Below are positions 27,776 through 35,583 of a stretch of 64,000 bases of DNA, piece by piece. The stretch lies in the NCBI RefSeq assembly GCF_900130125.1, contig NZ_FQXY01000011.1:992001-1056000 (forward strand). Direction: 5' to 3'. The translations under genes were made by a program, and so were the position numbers. How positions within the stretch are numbered: position 1 is the stretch's first letter; the number at the start of each line of letters is the position of its first letter. The notes under the pieces were generated by a model. That model saw only the letters and a list, made by a program, of their open reading frames with translations. It ran no database searches and had not been told where the DNA came from. The DNA comes from Bacteroides congonensis (GTDB taxonomy: Bacteria > Bacteroidota > Bacteroidia > Bacteroidales > Bacteroidaceae).

Positions 27776-27790
27776 AGTTCAATAAGAACT
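27776..27790 (+). repeat. Left inverted repeat of the putative inverton
   Basis: AGTTCAATAAGAACT is the exact reverse complement of the right arm at 28095-28109. The repeat is itself a dyad (AGTTC-AATAA-GAACT), and its flanks extend the symmetry (GCAT...ATGC, 27771-27795), as expected for a tyrosine-recombinase core site. Confidence 0.75.
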
Positions 27791-27981
27791 AATGCTTTTG
27801 TAATACCATGGATTGTCAGAGTGAATCAGGACTTGGGGTTTTGAAAATACCGAAATATGAATTTAAAACCCGACTCTTTTGCTACCCGACCGGAGACACC
27901 GGATGCTTTCTTGTACACGTTTTATATAAGGTGTATTTTTGTATATGTATTATTCATATAGAAAATATTTTTATTAAATAT

Positions 27982-28013
27982 TTTGGTGTTAATAAATAAT
28001 ATACATATATTTG
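27982..28013 (+). promoter_or_regulatory. Consensus Bacteroides promoter inside the inverton, facing right
   Basis: The -33 TTTG at 27982-27985, 20-bp spacer and -7 TATATTTG at 28006-28013 fit the sigma-ABfr consensus (TTTG-N19-21-TAnnTTTG). It reads towards the Wadjet operon and away from susC. Confidence 0.75.
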
Positions 28014-28094
28014 CCCCGGTTTAGAATAGGAACTATAAATGTATACAAGTTATAGCCTATGAAACGAAATAAATATAAAAGGAATAATAAACTA

Positions 28095-28109
28095 AGTTCT
28101 TATTGAACT
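28095..28109 (-). repeat. Right inverted repeat of the putative inverton
   Basis: AGTTCTTATTGAACT is the exact reverse complement of 27776-27790. Flanking similarity is limited to a few extra positions, so the functional unit is probably the 15-bp dyad. Confidence 0.75.
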
Positions 28110-28210
28110 CATCCATTCTATATAAATCACAATACATTTATTTGAAATATATCACTTGTGAAGAAGCATCTACACTTATCAAATCTTACATTAATTCAAT
28201 ATGATAAGTG

Positions 28211-28354
28211 AAGATAGTACAGATAAGGCCGATTATTGGTATGGTAACAGATATTGCTGCCGAAATAGCCGTTGATAGGGATGTTGTAGAAGTGGGTACC
28301 ACAAAAGATACAACTACTCTGATGCTTTTTGGGTTCAAATATCTGTCATCCTAA
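28211..28354 (+). pseudogene. Short remnant resembling the N-terminal regulatory domain of a SusC protein
   Basis: A 47-codon frame closed by a stop at 28352 reads ...PIIGMVTDIAAEIAVDRD and VVEVGTTKDTTTLMLFGF. It follows the pattern of the SusC carboxypeptidase-like domain (GxVTD, then VxEVGTTxxTxT, then F) seen in the intact susC upstream, but on the opposite strand and without start, signal or downstream domains. It may be debris of a second susC copy. Similarity is partial, so this is tentative. Confidence 0.4.
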
Positions 28355-28418
28355 CTACTGATTCGCATAAACAATAAAAATCTTAACAGTTAAATTAGGT
28401 TTGTTATTTCATTTGTAT

Positions 28419-28426
28419 TATTTTTG
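28419..28426 (+). promoter_or_regulatory. Promoter -7 box TATTTTTG for the Wadjet operon
   Basis: TATTTTTG fits TAnnTTTG and lies 78 bases before jetA. The nearest TTTG (28400-28403) is only 15 bp upstream, shorter than the usual 19-21, so this promoter is probably weak or the -33 is degenerate. Confidence 0.45.
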
Positions 28427-28504
28427 TAAGGCTTTGTTTTTTGCAAAGTTCTTAGCAATAGAGATCTATTGAAGAAGTAATCGTTATTAAAAGACAAAAC
28501 TAAT

Positions 28505-29701
28505 ATGAGCACTTTTCGTTCCATAGAAGAACTCGTCAAAAGTCTCGACCGGGAGAAAGAACTCCTGAAGGAAATGTTTTCAAAGCGGAAGTCTCTTTCG
28601 TTCCGTTATGATTATGCGCTTGAAATGACCGAGTACAAAGAAGAACGTATCCGTTATTTGATAGACTACGGAGTGATCCGGGATACCGGCGATTTTCTCG
28701 AAATGGAAGATATTTATCTGAAGTTTTTTGAAGATGTGCTCGAAGTGAATGAAGAAATCAATGTCTCTTTCGTACAGGATTACCTGACACGGCTGAATGA
28801 AAACATTGATTATTACTTGAAGGAAAATAACGAACAGCGCAAGTACAACTATCAACGGGAAGTGAAACGCTGCCTGAAAAATATAGCTCTGACTACCGTC
28901 CGTAACGTGATGGACTTGAAGCGGAATATGGATAACACCTATAAGAACGAACCTAATTACAAGATAAAGAAAACCAAACTCGTCCGGCTTGACGAGAAAC
29001 GGAACAATATAGCCCTGTTGATTCGTAAAAGCGAGGAATTGATAGACTATGGACAGCCTACTTTCTTTCGAGTGGCGATGGATGTGCAGATGCGTAATGT
29101 GGTGAGTGACGTAAAACTCCAGTTGAATGACTCATACCATAACCTGATTGAAATCCAGAAGCAAATCATCCATTATCTGAACCTGATAGATTATCAGAAC
29201 CGTATCCTTGAAAAAGTAAAGAAACTGAAGTACCTGAAAGACCAGTTCCTGTTGGAAGAACATACAAGCATCCGTTCTGTTGCCGCGCAAAAGAACCCTG
29301 TTTGGATGGAGCCGCAGGTCGGCTATCGTATCAAACTTTCCATTGATAATCTACGGACTTCCGACGAGGCTTTTCAGATATTGAAGAGACTTGTCGCCCG
29401 ACAGAAGAATTCTCCGAAAGGAATGAAACAACTGGCAGATGCCATTCCGGAAGGATATCTGGATGGGCAGTCGCAAATGATAGATACCGTAAACCTGCAG
29501 GAAGTGCATAATTCATTTATGGCATCCAGCACCCATCTGTTCTCTTTTGTGATGAACTATCGCTACCGGAAAGAGGTGACACGTGGAGAGAAATTAATCT
29601 TTTTCTGCCAACTGGCATCACAGTATGCCGACGAACTTCGCTTTACGGATACTTATGAAATCTCCGACGAAGTGGAATACCCTATCATATATGCCAAATG
29701 A
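28505..29701 (+). CDS. jetA: Wadjet/MksBEFG component JetA (MksF/kleisin-like)
   Basis: The 398-residue, largely helical protein has charged coiled-coil segments (LTRLNENIDYYLKENNEQRKYNYQREVKRCLKNI; LIEIQKQIIHYLNLIDYQNRILEKVKKLKYLKDQF) and a winged-helix-like N-terminus. No catalytic motif is visible. Identity rests on position: first gene of a four-gene run in the order A-B-C-D with JetB-, JetC- and JetD-like products directly after it. In Wadjet complexes the kleisin links the heads of the SMC-like ATPase dimer, and the complex extrudes and cleaves circular plasmid DNA. The family subtype is not assigned here. Confidence 0.8.
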   Translation: MSTFRSIEELVKSLDREKELLKEMFSKRKSLSFRYDYALEMTEYKEERIRYLIDYGVIRDTGDFLEMEDIYLKFFEDVLEVNEEINVSFVQDYLTRLNENIDYYLKENNEQRKYNYQREVKRCLKNIALTTVRNVMDLKRNMDNTYKNEPNYKIKKTKLVRLDEKRNNIALLIRKSEELIDYGQPTFFRVAMDVQMRNVVSDVKLQLNDSYHNLIEIQKQIIHYLNLIDYQNRILEKVKKLKYLKDQFLLEEHTSIRSVAAQKNPVWMEPQVGYRIKLSIDNLRTSDEAFQILKRLVARQKNSPKGMKQLADAIPEGYLDGQSQMIDTVNLQEVHNSFMASSTHLFSFVMNYRYRKEVTRGEKLIFFCQLASQYADELRFTDTYEISDEVEYPIIYAK

Positions 29702-29724
29702 CGTATGCTGAATACTAAAAACAG

Positions 29725-30282
29725 ATGACCATGAAATACACTGAAGAGATATTTAATATACTTAGCAAAGGGGGATTCATTTCTTCTAACAGTGTCTCTA
29801 CCCAAGTAAAACGCTTGTATGATGCCATTGAGGAAGATTTACCTGATTATTATGATTATTACAAAGGTATCGGCTTCTATCTGGAAGGCGGTGACGGTTA
29901 TTACTACTTTACCCGCAAGGAATCGAAAGTCGATTTGGAACGTAAACTGGAGGCGATTCAGAAGTGGATTGATTACCTGAGTTTCCTGAAAACCTATCAT
30001 TCGGCATTCGGCCCGGGATTCCTGTTCCGTGCCGCCGATATTGAGATTCAGATAGGATGCGATATCGAACTGAAAGAAAAGGCAACCAAACTGTTTTCGG
30101 ATAAGAAGAAATATGATGAAGTAGTCGGCAAACTGCTGAAAGAACTGGAGAGCATAGGACTGATAGAGAAAGAAAACGAACTCGACGGGACATATAAAGT
30201 TTTGTCGGCTTTCCATTATATGGAAGACTTGGTTGATTGTATCACAATTTCAGAGGAGGTGCAAGATGAGATACCTGAATAA
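29725..30282 (+). CDS. jetB: Wadjet component JetB (MksE-like)
   Basis: The 185-residue protein begins MTMKYTEEIFNILSKGGFISSNSVSTQVKRLYDAIEED and has a winged-helix-like body ending in KLLKELESIGLIEKENELDGTYKVLSAFHYMEDLVDCI. Both size and order fit the MksE/JetB subunit that binds the kleisin next to the ATPase heads. It starts 23 bases after jetA; a second ATG two codons in is equally possible. Its 3' end overlaps jetC by 17 bases, consistent with translational coupling. Confidence 0.8.
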   Translation: MTMKYTEEIFNILSKGGFISSNSVSTQVKRLYDAIEEDLPDYYDYYKGIGFYLEGGDGYYYFTRKESKVDLERKLEAIQKWIDYLSFLKTYHSAFGPGFLFRAADIEIQIGCDIELKEKATKLFSDKKKYDEVVGKLLKELESIGLIEKENELDGTYKVLSAFHYMEDLVDCITISEEVQDEIPE

Positions 30283-33200
30283 GATTATTTTTCTGAACAG
30301 TGCCCATATTCCTTATGCGGAAGTGAAATTGGATGGCAACGTACATTTTATAGGTACGCAAGGTGTCGGTAAGAGTACGCTGCTTCGTGCCATCCTTTTC
30401 TTTTATAATGCTGACAAGCTAAGACTGGGCATTCCGAAGGAGAAGAAAAGTTTCGATGCTTTTTACTTCCCGTACGCCAATTCTTATATAGTCTATGAAG
30501 TGATGCGTGAGAATGCCGCTTACTGTGTGGTGGCTGCCAAATCCCAAGGACGCGTATTTTTCCGTTTTATTGATGCGCCATTCCAACAGGACTGGTTCAT
30601 TGACGAACACAATGTGGTATATTCCGAATGGGGACGTATCCGCGAACACATCGGCGCGAAGATTCAGATTACTGCACAGGTGACTAGCTATGAAATGTAT
30701 CGGGACATCATCTTCGGTAATAACCGTAAGCATGAAATGATACCCTACCGCAAGTTTGCCATTGTGGAAAGTGCAAAATATCAGAATATTCCCCGTACCA
30801 TACAGAACGTCTTTTTAAATTCCAAATTGGATGCCGATTTTATAAAAGATACCATTATCCGTTCGATGAGTGATGAGGATATCTCTGTCGATTTAGACTT
30901 CTATCGTAGCCAGATAAAGGAATTCGAGCAGGAATACAGGGACGTGATGCTTTGGTTTACAAAGAATAAGAATGGAGAAGTGCCTGTCCGGAAGATGGCG
31001 GAGAAAGTAATGAATGCCTATCGTGACTTGATTTATACCCAAAAGCAGATTGCTGAAGGGCGTGCGGAACTTAACTTTGCGGAGAAACGGGCTTTGCATG
31101 AGATTCCGCTGGTGAAGGAAGAACTGGCTAAAGCGGAGACGGAACGTGAACGGTTGCTGCGGCTTATGGGTGAACTGCAACAAAAGTACACCAAAGAGCG
31201 TGATGGCTTGATTACGGAGATAGGTGTAATAAACGACTTACTCAAAAAGATACGTGAGAAACGTCTGCATTACGAGCAGATGCAGATTGAAGAAATCATC
31301 AAACGGGTATCTTGCGAAGAACTGTTGATTCAGGAACTGGAACAAGTCCGGAGTATGAAATCGGAACTGACAAGGGCTTATGAGGACGTATTGAGTAAGT
31401 ACCGGTTGCTGTTTGAGAAACTGGAAACAGATTTCCATACTTTTGAGAATAGTCAGCAGGCACGGATAAATGTCCGGAATGCGGAGATTGGCGGCAAGCA
31501 GGAAGAGCTGATGCAACAACTTCGTGTGGAAGAGGAAAAAGTAAGGACGACACAAGAAGAGAAAGTACAGACGGTGGATAATCGTATCCGGCAGTTGCGC
31601 GATGAACAGGCACAGTGTAACCTGAAACTTCAAAAGGTGAAATACGAGCATCCCCACCAAAAGGAAATGTCCGATTGTGAAGACGGCATCAACGAACTGC
31701 GCAAAAAGGACAAGGAACTGGAACTTGGCATCCGTCAGCAGCAAGGAGAAATAAAGCAGTTGAGACAGGAGTGTGAATGGAAAGTGAAAGAATTGAAATG
31801 GGAATTTCAGGCAAAGATGGAGTCTGTCCGCAAAGAGCGGAGCGCGATTGAAGAACAGGTGCAAACATTGGATGCCCTGATTGAGAAACGAAAAGGTTCG
31901 TTGTGCGAGTGGCTGGAGAAGAACAAACCGGATTGGCAGGAGACGATAGGCAAGGTGGCGGATGAGGAACTGGTGTTGTACAACAATGAACTGCAACCTC
32001 AATTAGTGAATAAGGAGTCTACTATGTTCGGCGTTTCACTTAATCTGGCAGCTATCGAGCGTCCTGTCCGCACTCCCGAAGAAATGAAGCAGGAACGTGA
32101 CAGACAACAAGCAGCCCGGCAACTTTGTACCGACCGTCTCACTCGACTGACGGAAGAAGAGTGGGAAGCAGTTTCTTCTTTGGAGAAGAAGTATTCGAAG
32201 CAAATACATGGTATTCTGGAAGAACAACATCTGATGGAAGCCGAGCGAATGCAGATTCCTGCAAAATTGAAGAATTTGCAGGCTGATTACGCCTCATGGA
32301 AGACAAAGGAAGAGGAGTGGAAAAGAGGATGTACTGAAGAATTGAAGGCACAACTGGATGAAATCGGACACCGTCTCTATGTGGCGGAAGGAGAGAAGCA
32401 GAAGTATTTGGATGAACGGGAAAAACTGTTGAAAGCCTGCCGGAAAGTGTATAATGACAGCAGGACGGAACTCCGAAAGGAACTGGAGGAGTTTGTTGCC
32501 GGCGTTCAGCAAGAGGTAGACCGGATGAAACAACAGACTGCGGAGCGGGAAAAGGAGCTGAAACAGGCACAGGAGAATGAACTGAATGGAAAGGGGGCTG
32601 ATACGGTCACTATCCGCAAGTATGACGACAGGCTTGCCGAAATAAATAAAGAATTGGAATTTATCAGCAAATCCCGTCCGCAAGTTCTTTATTATGAAAG
32701 AGACAAGGCGGAACTGTTTGATAAGGAACCTGCTACACGAAGCCGGAAGAAAGAACTGGATGCGAAGCTGGTTGCATTGGACGAACGTTTCGCTCTGAAG
32801 AAGGAGAAGTTGCAGCTTCAGAAAAAAGGGGCAGACGAGCATCTCGACCGGATTGGCAAGGAATTGCATCTGCTGGAGGACGGATTGAAAAAAGTGGATA
32901 TGTTCCGGAAAGATGAAACTTTCTGTCCGCCTTCTGTGACGGAAATAGGAGAGAAGCCTACCCGGAAAAGTTGCGATGTTATAGTGGAAGAATTGAAGTC
33001 TCTCATCGTATCCACCATCAAAAAAACAGACGAATTCAAGAAAGCGGTGACGCAGTTCAATGGAAACTTCTCGTCAAAAAACACGTTCCATTTCCGTACG
33101 GAACTGGTTGGAGAACAGGATTACTATGATTTCGCTTCCAATCTGTGCGAGTTTGTGGATAATGATAAGATTTCCGATTATCAGAAACATATCAGTGAAC

Positions 33201-33934
33201 GGTATACGGATATAATCCGCCGGATTTCGCAGGAAGTGGGAGGACTGACCCGTAATGAAAGCGAGATACACAGAACCATAAAGGATATCAACGATGATTT
33301 TGTCAAGCGGAATTTTGCCGGAGTAATCAAGGAAATAGCACTTCGTCCGCTTCAGAGCAGCGATAAACTGATGCAGTTATTGCTGGAAATTAAGAGGTTT
33401 TGTGATGAGAACCAATATAATATGGGAAAGGTTGACTTGTTCTCGCAGGCTTCCCGTGAAGATGTCAATGCAACGGCTGTCCGGCATTTGCTGTCGTTTA
33501 TGAAATTCCTGCTCGACGAGCCGGGACGCAGACGGTTAGCGCTTGCCGATACATTCAAACTGGAGTTCCGCGTGAAAGAGAATGATAACGACACGGGATG
33601 GGTAGAGAAGATTGCCAACGTAGGTTCTGACGGCACGGACATTCTGGTGAAAGCAATGGTCAATATCATGCTGATTAATGTGTTCAAGGAAAAGGCGTCG
33701 CGTAAGTTCGGTGACTTTAAAATCCATTGCATGATGGATGAAATAGGCAAGTTACATCCCAACAATGTGAAAGGCATTCTGGATTTTGCCAATTGCCGGA
33801 ATATATTGTTGGTAAACAGTTCTCCCACTACTTATAATGTGGAGGACTATCGATATACCTATTTGCTGAGTAAGGACGGGCGGTCAAATACACAGGTTGT
33901 CCCATTGTTGACCTATAATAAGATAGAAAAATGA
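30266..33934 (+). CDS. jetC: Wadjet component JetC (MksB/SMC-like ATPase)
   Basis: The 1222-residue protein starts at the ATG with a strong ribosome site (GGAGGTGCAAG). The Walker A loop GTQGVGKST is at residues 30-38, followed by LLRAILFFYNAD. The middle, about 240-950, is long antiparallel coiled coil with a hinge. The C-terminal head has the ABC signature-like VGSDGTDILVKA and Walker B CMMDEIGKL, then NILLVNSSPTTYN. This is the layout of MukB/MksB/JetC condensin-type motors, which load on DNA as dimers and extrude loops. Upstream in-frame TTG (30233) is not preferred. It overlaps jetD by four bases (ATGA). Confidence 0.93.
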   Translation: MRYLNKIIFLNSAHIPYAEVKLDGNVHFIGTQGVGKSTLLRAILFFYNADKLRLGIPKEKKSFDAFYFPYANSYIVYEVMRENAAYCVVAAKSQGRVFFRFIDAPFQQDWFIDEHNVVYSEWGRIREHIGAKIQITAQVTSYEMYRDIIFGNNRKHEMIPYRKFAIVESAKYQNIPRTIQNVFLNSKLDADFIKDTIIRSMSDEDISVDLDFYRSQIKEFEQEYRDVMLWFTKNKNGEVPVRKMAEKVMNAYRDLIYTQKQIAEGRAELNFAEKRALHEIPLVKEELAKAETERERLLRLMGELQQKYTKERDGLITEIGVINDLLKKIREKRLHYEQMQIEEIIKRVSCEELLIQELEQVRSMKSELTRAYEDVLSKYRLLFEKLETDFHTFENSQQARINVRNAEIGGKQEELMQQLRVEEEKVRTTQEEKVQTVDNRIRQLRDEQAQCNLKLQKVKYEHPHQKEMSDCEDGINELRKKDKELELGIRQQQGEIKQLRQECEWKVKELKWEFQAKMESVRKERSAIEEQVQTLDALIEKRKGSLCEWLEKNKPDWQETIGKVADEELVLYNNELQPQLVNKESTMFGVSLNLAAIERPVRTPEEMKQERDRQQAARQLCTDRLTRLTEEEWEAVSSLEKKYSKQIHGILEEQHLMEAERMQIPAKLKNLQADYASWKTKEEEWKRGCTEELKAQLDEIGHRLYVAEGEKQKYLDEREKLLKACRKVYNDSRTELRKELEEFVAGVQQEVDRMKQQTAEREKELKQAQENELNGKGADTVTIRKYDDRLAEINKELEFISKSRPQVLYYERDKAELFDKEPATRSRKKELDAKLVALDERFALKKEKLQLQKKGADEHLDRIGKELHLLEDGLKKVDMFRKDETFCPPSVTEIGEKPTRKSCDVIVEELKSLIVSTIKKTDEFKKAVTQFNGNFSSKNTFHFRTELVGEQDYYDFASNLCEFVDNDKISDYQKHISERYTDIIRRISQEVGGLTRNESEIHRTIKDINDDFVKRNFAGVIKEIALRPLQSSDKLMQLLLEIKRFCDENQYNMGKVDLFSQASREDVNATAVRHLLSFMKFLLDEPGRRRLALADTFKLEFRVKENDNDTGWVEKIANVGSDGTDILVKAMVNIMLINVFKEKASRKFGDFKIHCMMDEIGKLHPNNVKGILDFANCRNILLVNSSPTTYNVEDYRYTYLLSKDGRSNTQVVPLLTYNKIEK

Positions 33935-34809
33935 GTGGTAGTTTATTTACATTGGCAATGGCGAGACAGATCCTGAAAATGCTGGGCGGTGAGCTCGTAC
34001 CTTACACAAAGTTTGCTGGACTGATAGCGAATAGATTAATGGATGAGGGAATCATCACTATTGTTCCCCGAGGGAGTATGCGTAGTTTTCGTATGATTGA
34101 CCCGGAAGGTTGCCGTATTTATCTTGCTCAGCATTATACTTCCGGCATGGAGCTGGAAGATTGGATTGAGATGAGGAACTGTCCGGATGAAGTATCACGT
34201 TCGGAGCAAGTGGCGAAGGCGGGGGACTCTAAACTGAGATATACCCGTACGTTCAAAGGTTTTCTTCTCAATTGTTATGAGCCTATAGAAGCAACTCTTC
34301 ATGATGAACCATGTGTGCTTTCTCCCTTGCAAGGCACTTCCATCTTCATGCAGGATTACGAAGATTTCCGTATTCCTGAAGATGTTGTAGTAGTGGGTAT
34401 AGAGAATGGAGAGAATTTCCAGCATATCCGTGCCCAAAAGTATTTGTTTGAAGGAATGAAAGTTCTTTTCGTATCCCGTTACCCGCAATCGAAGGATTTG
34501 TGTAATTGGCTAAAGATAATCCCCAACCGCTATATTCATTTCGGAGACATCGATTTGGCTGGCATTTCTATCTTTTTAAATGAATTCTATGTAAATTTGG
34601 GCAATCGTTCGGAATTTTTCATTCCTGCGGATGTGGAGAAACGCCTAAAGGACGGAAATCGGCAGCTTTATGATAATCAGTATTTGCGCTATAGGGCTAT
34701 GTTGGTTTCTGACGAACGTTTAAGACCATTGGTGGCGATGATTCATAAATATGGGAAGGCGTATGAACAAGAAGGATATATAAAGTATTTCAAAAATGAG
34801 GATAGTTAA
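33931..34809 (+). CDS. jetD: Wadjet component JetD (Toprim-type nuclease)
   Basis: The 292-residue protein has a helical N-terminal arm and a C-terminal Toprim-like domain. The catalytic Glu lies in VVGIENGEN (E158 or E161), and the DxD motif in FGDIDLAG (D206, D208), followed by conserved hydrophobic strands. JetD is the subunit that cuts the DNA once the SMC motor has finished extrusion. It is somewhat shorter than some JetD proteins. Start and jetC stop overlap (ATGA), and its own stop overlaps the next, frameshifted gene by 14 bases, so all five genes look like one operon. Confidence 0.88.
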   Translation: MSGSLFTLAMARQILKMLGGELVPYTKFAGLIANRLMDEGIITIVPRGSMRSFRMIDPEGCRIYLAQHYTSGMELEDWIEMRNCPDEVSRSEQVAKAGDSKLRYTRTFKGFLLNCYEPIEATLHDEPCVLSPLQGTSIFMQDYEDFRIPEDVVVVGIENGENFQHIRAQKYLFEGMKVLFVSRYPQSKDLCNWLKIIPNRYIHFGDIDLAGISIFLNEFYVNLGNRSEFFIPADVEKRLKDGNRQLYDNQYLRYRAMLVSDERLRPLVAMIHKYGKAYEQEGYIKYFKNEDS

Positions 34810-35355
34810 AAAAGAAGAAGAGGTGGTACTACCTGATGTGGACATCAAGCAATTGCTGTCATTCATTAATCCCCAGGAACTTTCTACATTTATCAGTGAA
34901 TATGCCTCAACGAATCTGGAATTTAAGGCAGCGCTTTTGAAGCGTTTTATATTCAAGGAATCGTCTTCGACATCAAAGGGAAAAGATTATAGAATGGAGA
35001 TTCAAAAGCTTTTTAATAGCTCCGGTGACAGTAAAAAGTCTCGTTATCATAATCGTTATAATGATTACAGTCGTGATTGGGAAACTGTTTTCAATCGAAT
35101 GGATATTTTTCTGAAGAAAGCAGACTTCTTTTGAAGGATACTCATTCGGAACAGCTGATTGCTATGTATACTTCTTCGTTGAATGACTATGTCGAACGGA
35201 AAATGGGACGGAGGAATTATGAATTTATCGCACAAGTGTTACCGTGCATACATAAACTAAAGGGAGGACAGACCGCGGTGAAAAACATAGTAGCGGAATT
35301 TCGGATAAAATATAAACGCCGTCCGGCAATGATGGAAGTGTTGGAGAAATTTTGA
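34796..35355 (+). pseudogene. Frameshifted fifth gene of the Wadjet operon
   Basis: Two overlapping frames join into one product: frame 1 (34796-35134, 112 residues, MRIVKKEEEVVLPDVDIKQLLSFI...) and frame 2 (entered near 35110-35135, ending 35355: LLLKDTHSEQLIAMYTSSLNDYVERKMGRRNYEFIAQVLPCIHKL...). The C-terminal KNIVAEFRIKYKRRPAMMEVLEKF resembles the end of SWIM-zinc-finger-associated helical-repeat proteins, where a long repeat domain normally precedes it. A frameshift and probably an internal deletion are therefore likely. The start overlaps the end of jetD. Confidence 0.6.
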
Positions 35356-35359
35356 AAAG

Positions 35360-35435
35360 ACTTTATTATAAGTTTTTTTGTATCTCTGTTGTTTAGGGAT
35401 GGCAAAGTTCGTACCTTTGTGAGGTTATAAATAAG
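35360..35435 (+). repeat. Direct repeat copy A with promoter, left flank of the RloAB cassette
   Basis: The first 32 bases (35360-35391) are identical to 37585-37616, and similarity continues with scattered changes to about 35435. The repeat includes the promoter -7 box TACCTTTG at 35412-35419. A short ORF of about ten codons beginning near 35436 (MKLGNYIPMN) follows, possibly the truncated start of a displaced gene. Confidence 0.8.
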
Positions 35436-35492
35436 ATGAAATTGGGGAATTATATTCCTATGAATTAAAACGCCGTTCATTATTTGCGCTTT

Positions 35493-35533
35493 AGATTAGA
35501 TTATTTGCATGGAAATTGCGAATAATCAAATCT
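35493..35533 (+). promoter_or_regulatory. Hairpin/dyad element in front of rloA
   Basis: AGATTAGATTATT (35493-35505) pairs with AATAATCAAATCT (35521-35533) with one mismatch and a 15-base loop. It ends 50 bases before the rloA start and could be an operator or a 5' UTR hairpin. There is no T-run, so it is not a terminator. Confidence 0.5.
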
Positions 35534-35583
35534 AATATATGATTTATGGGCTTTATTATTATCTTTGTGGAAAAATAGATAAT

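Larger units (their letters stand above)
27776..28109. other. Putative invertible promoter segment (phase switch) upstream of susC
   Basis: A 334-bp unit has exact 15-bp inverted repeats at its ends and a consensus promoter inside. In the sequenced orientation the promoter reads right, away from susC, and no TAnnTTTG box faces susC within the segment. Inversion would move the box to about 27872-27879 on the minus strand, roughly 140 bases before the susC start. Promoter inversion controlling susC/susD genes is established in B. fragilis. The invertase is not encoded next to it. Confidence 0.75.

Noticed and set aside
28173..28210. Inverted repeat CACTTATCA/TGATAAGTG as a terminator before the Wadjet operon
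   Set aside because: The stem is short and AT-rich, and there is no T-run after it.
31238..32002. Long minus-strand ORF (254 codons) inside jetC
   Set aside because: It is antisense to a clear SMC-type coding sequence, has a low-complexity Leu/Phe/Gln-rich composition produced by the coiled-coil codons opposite, and no ribosome site.
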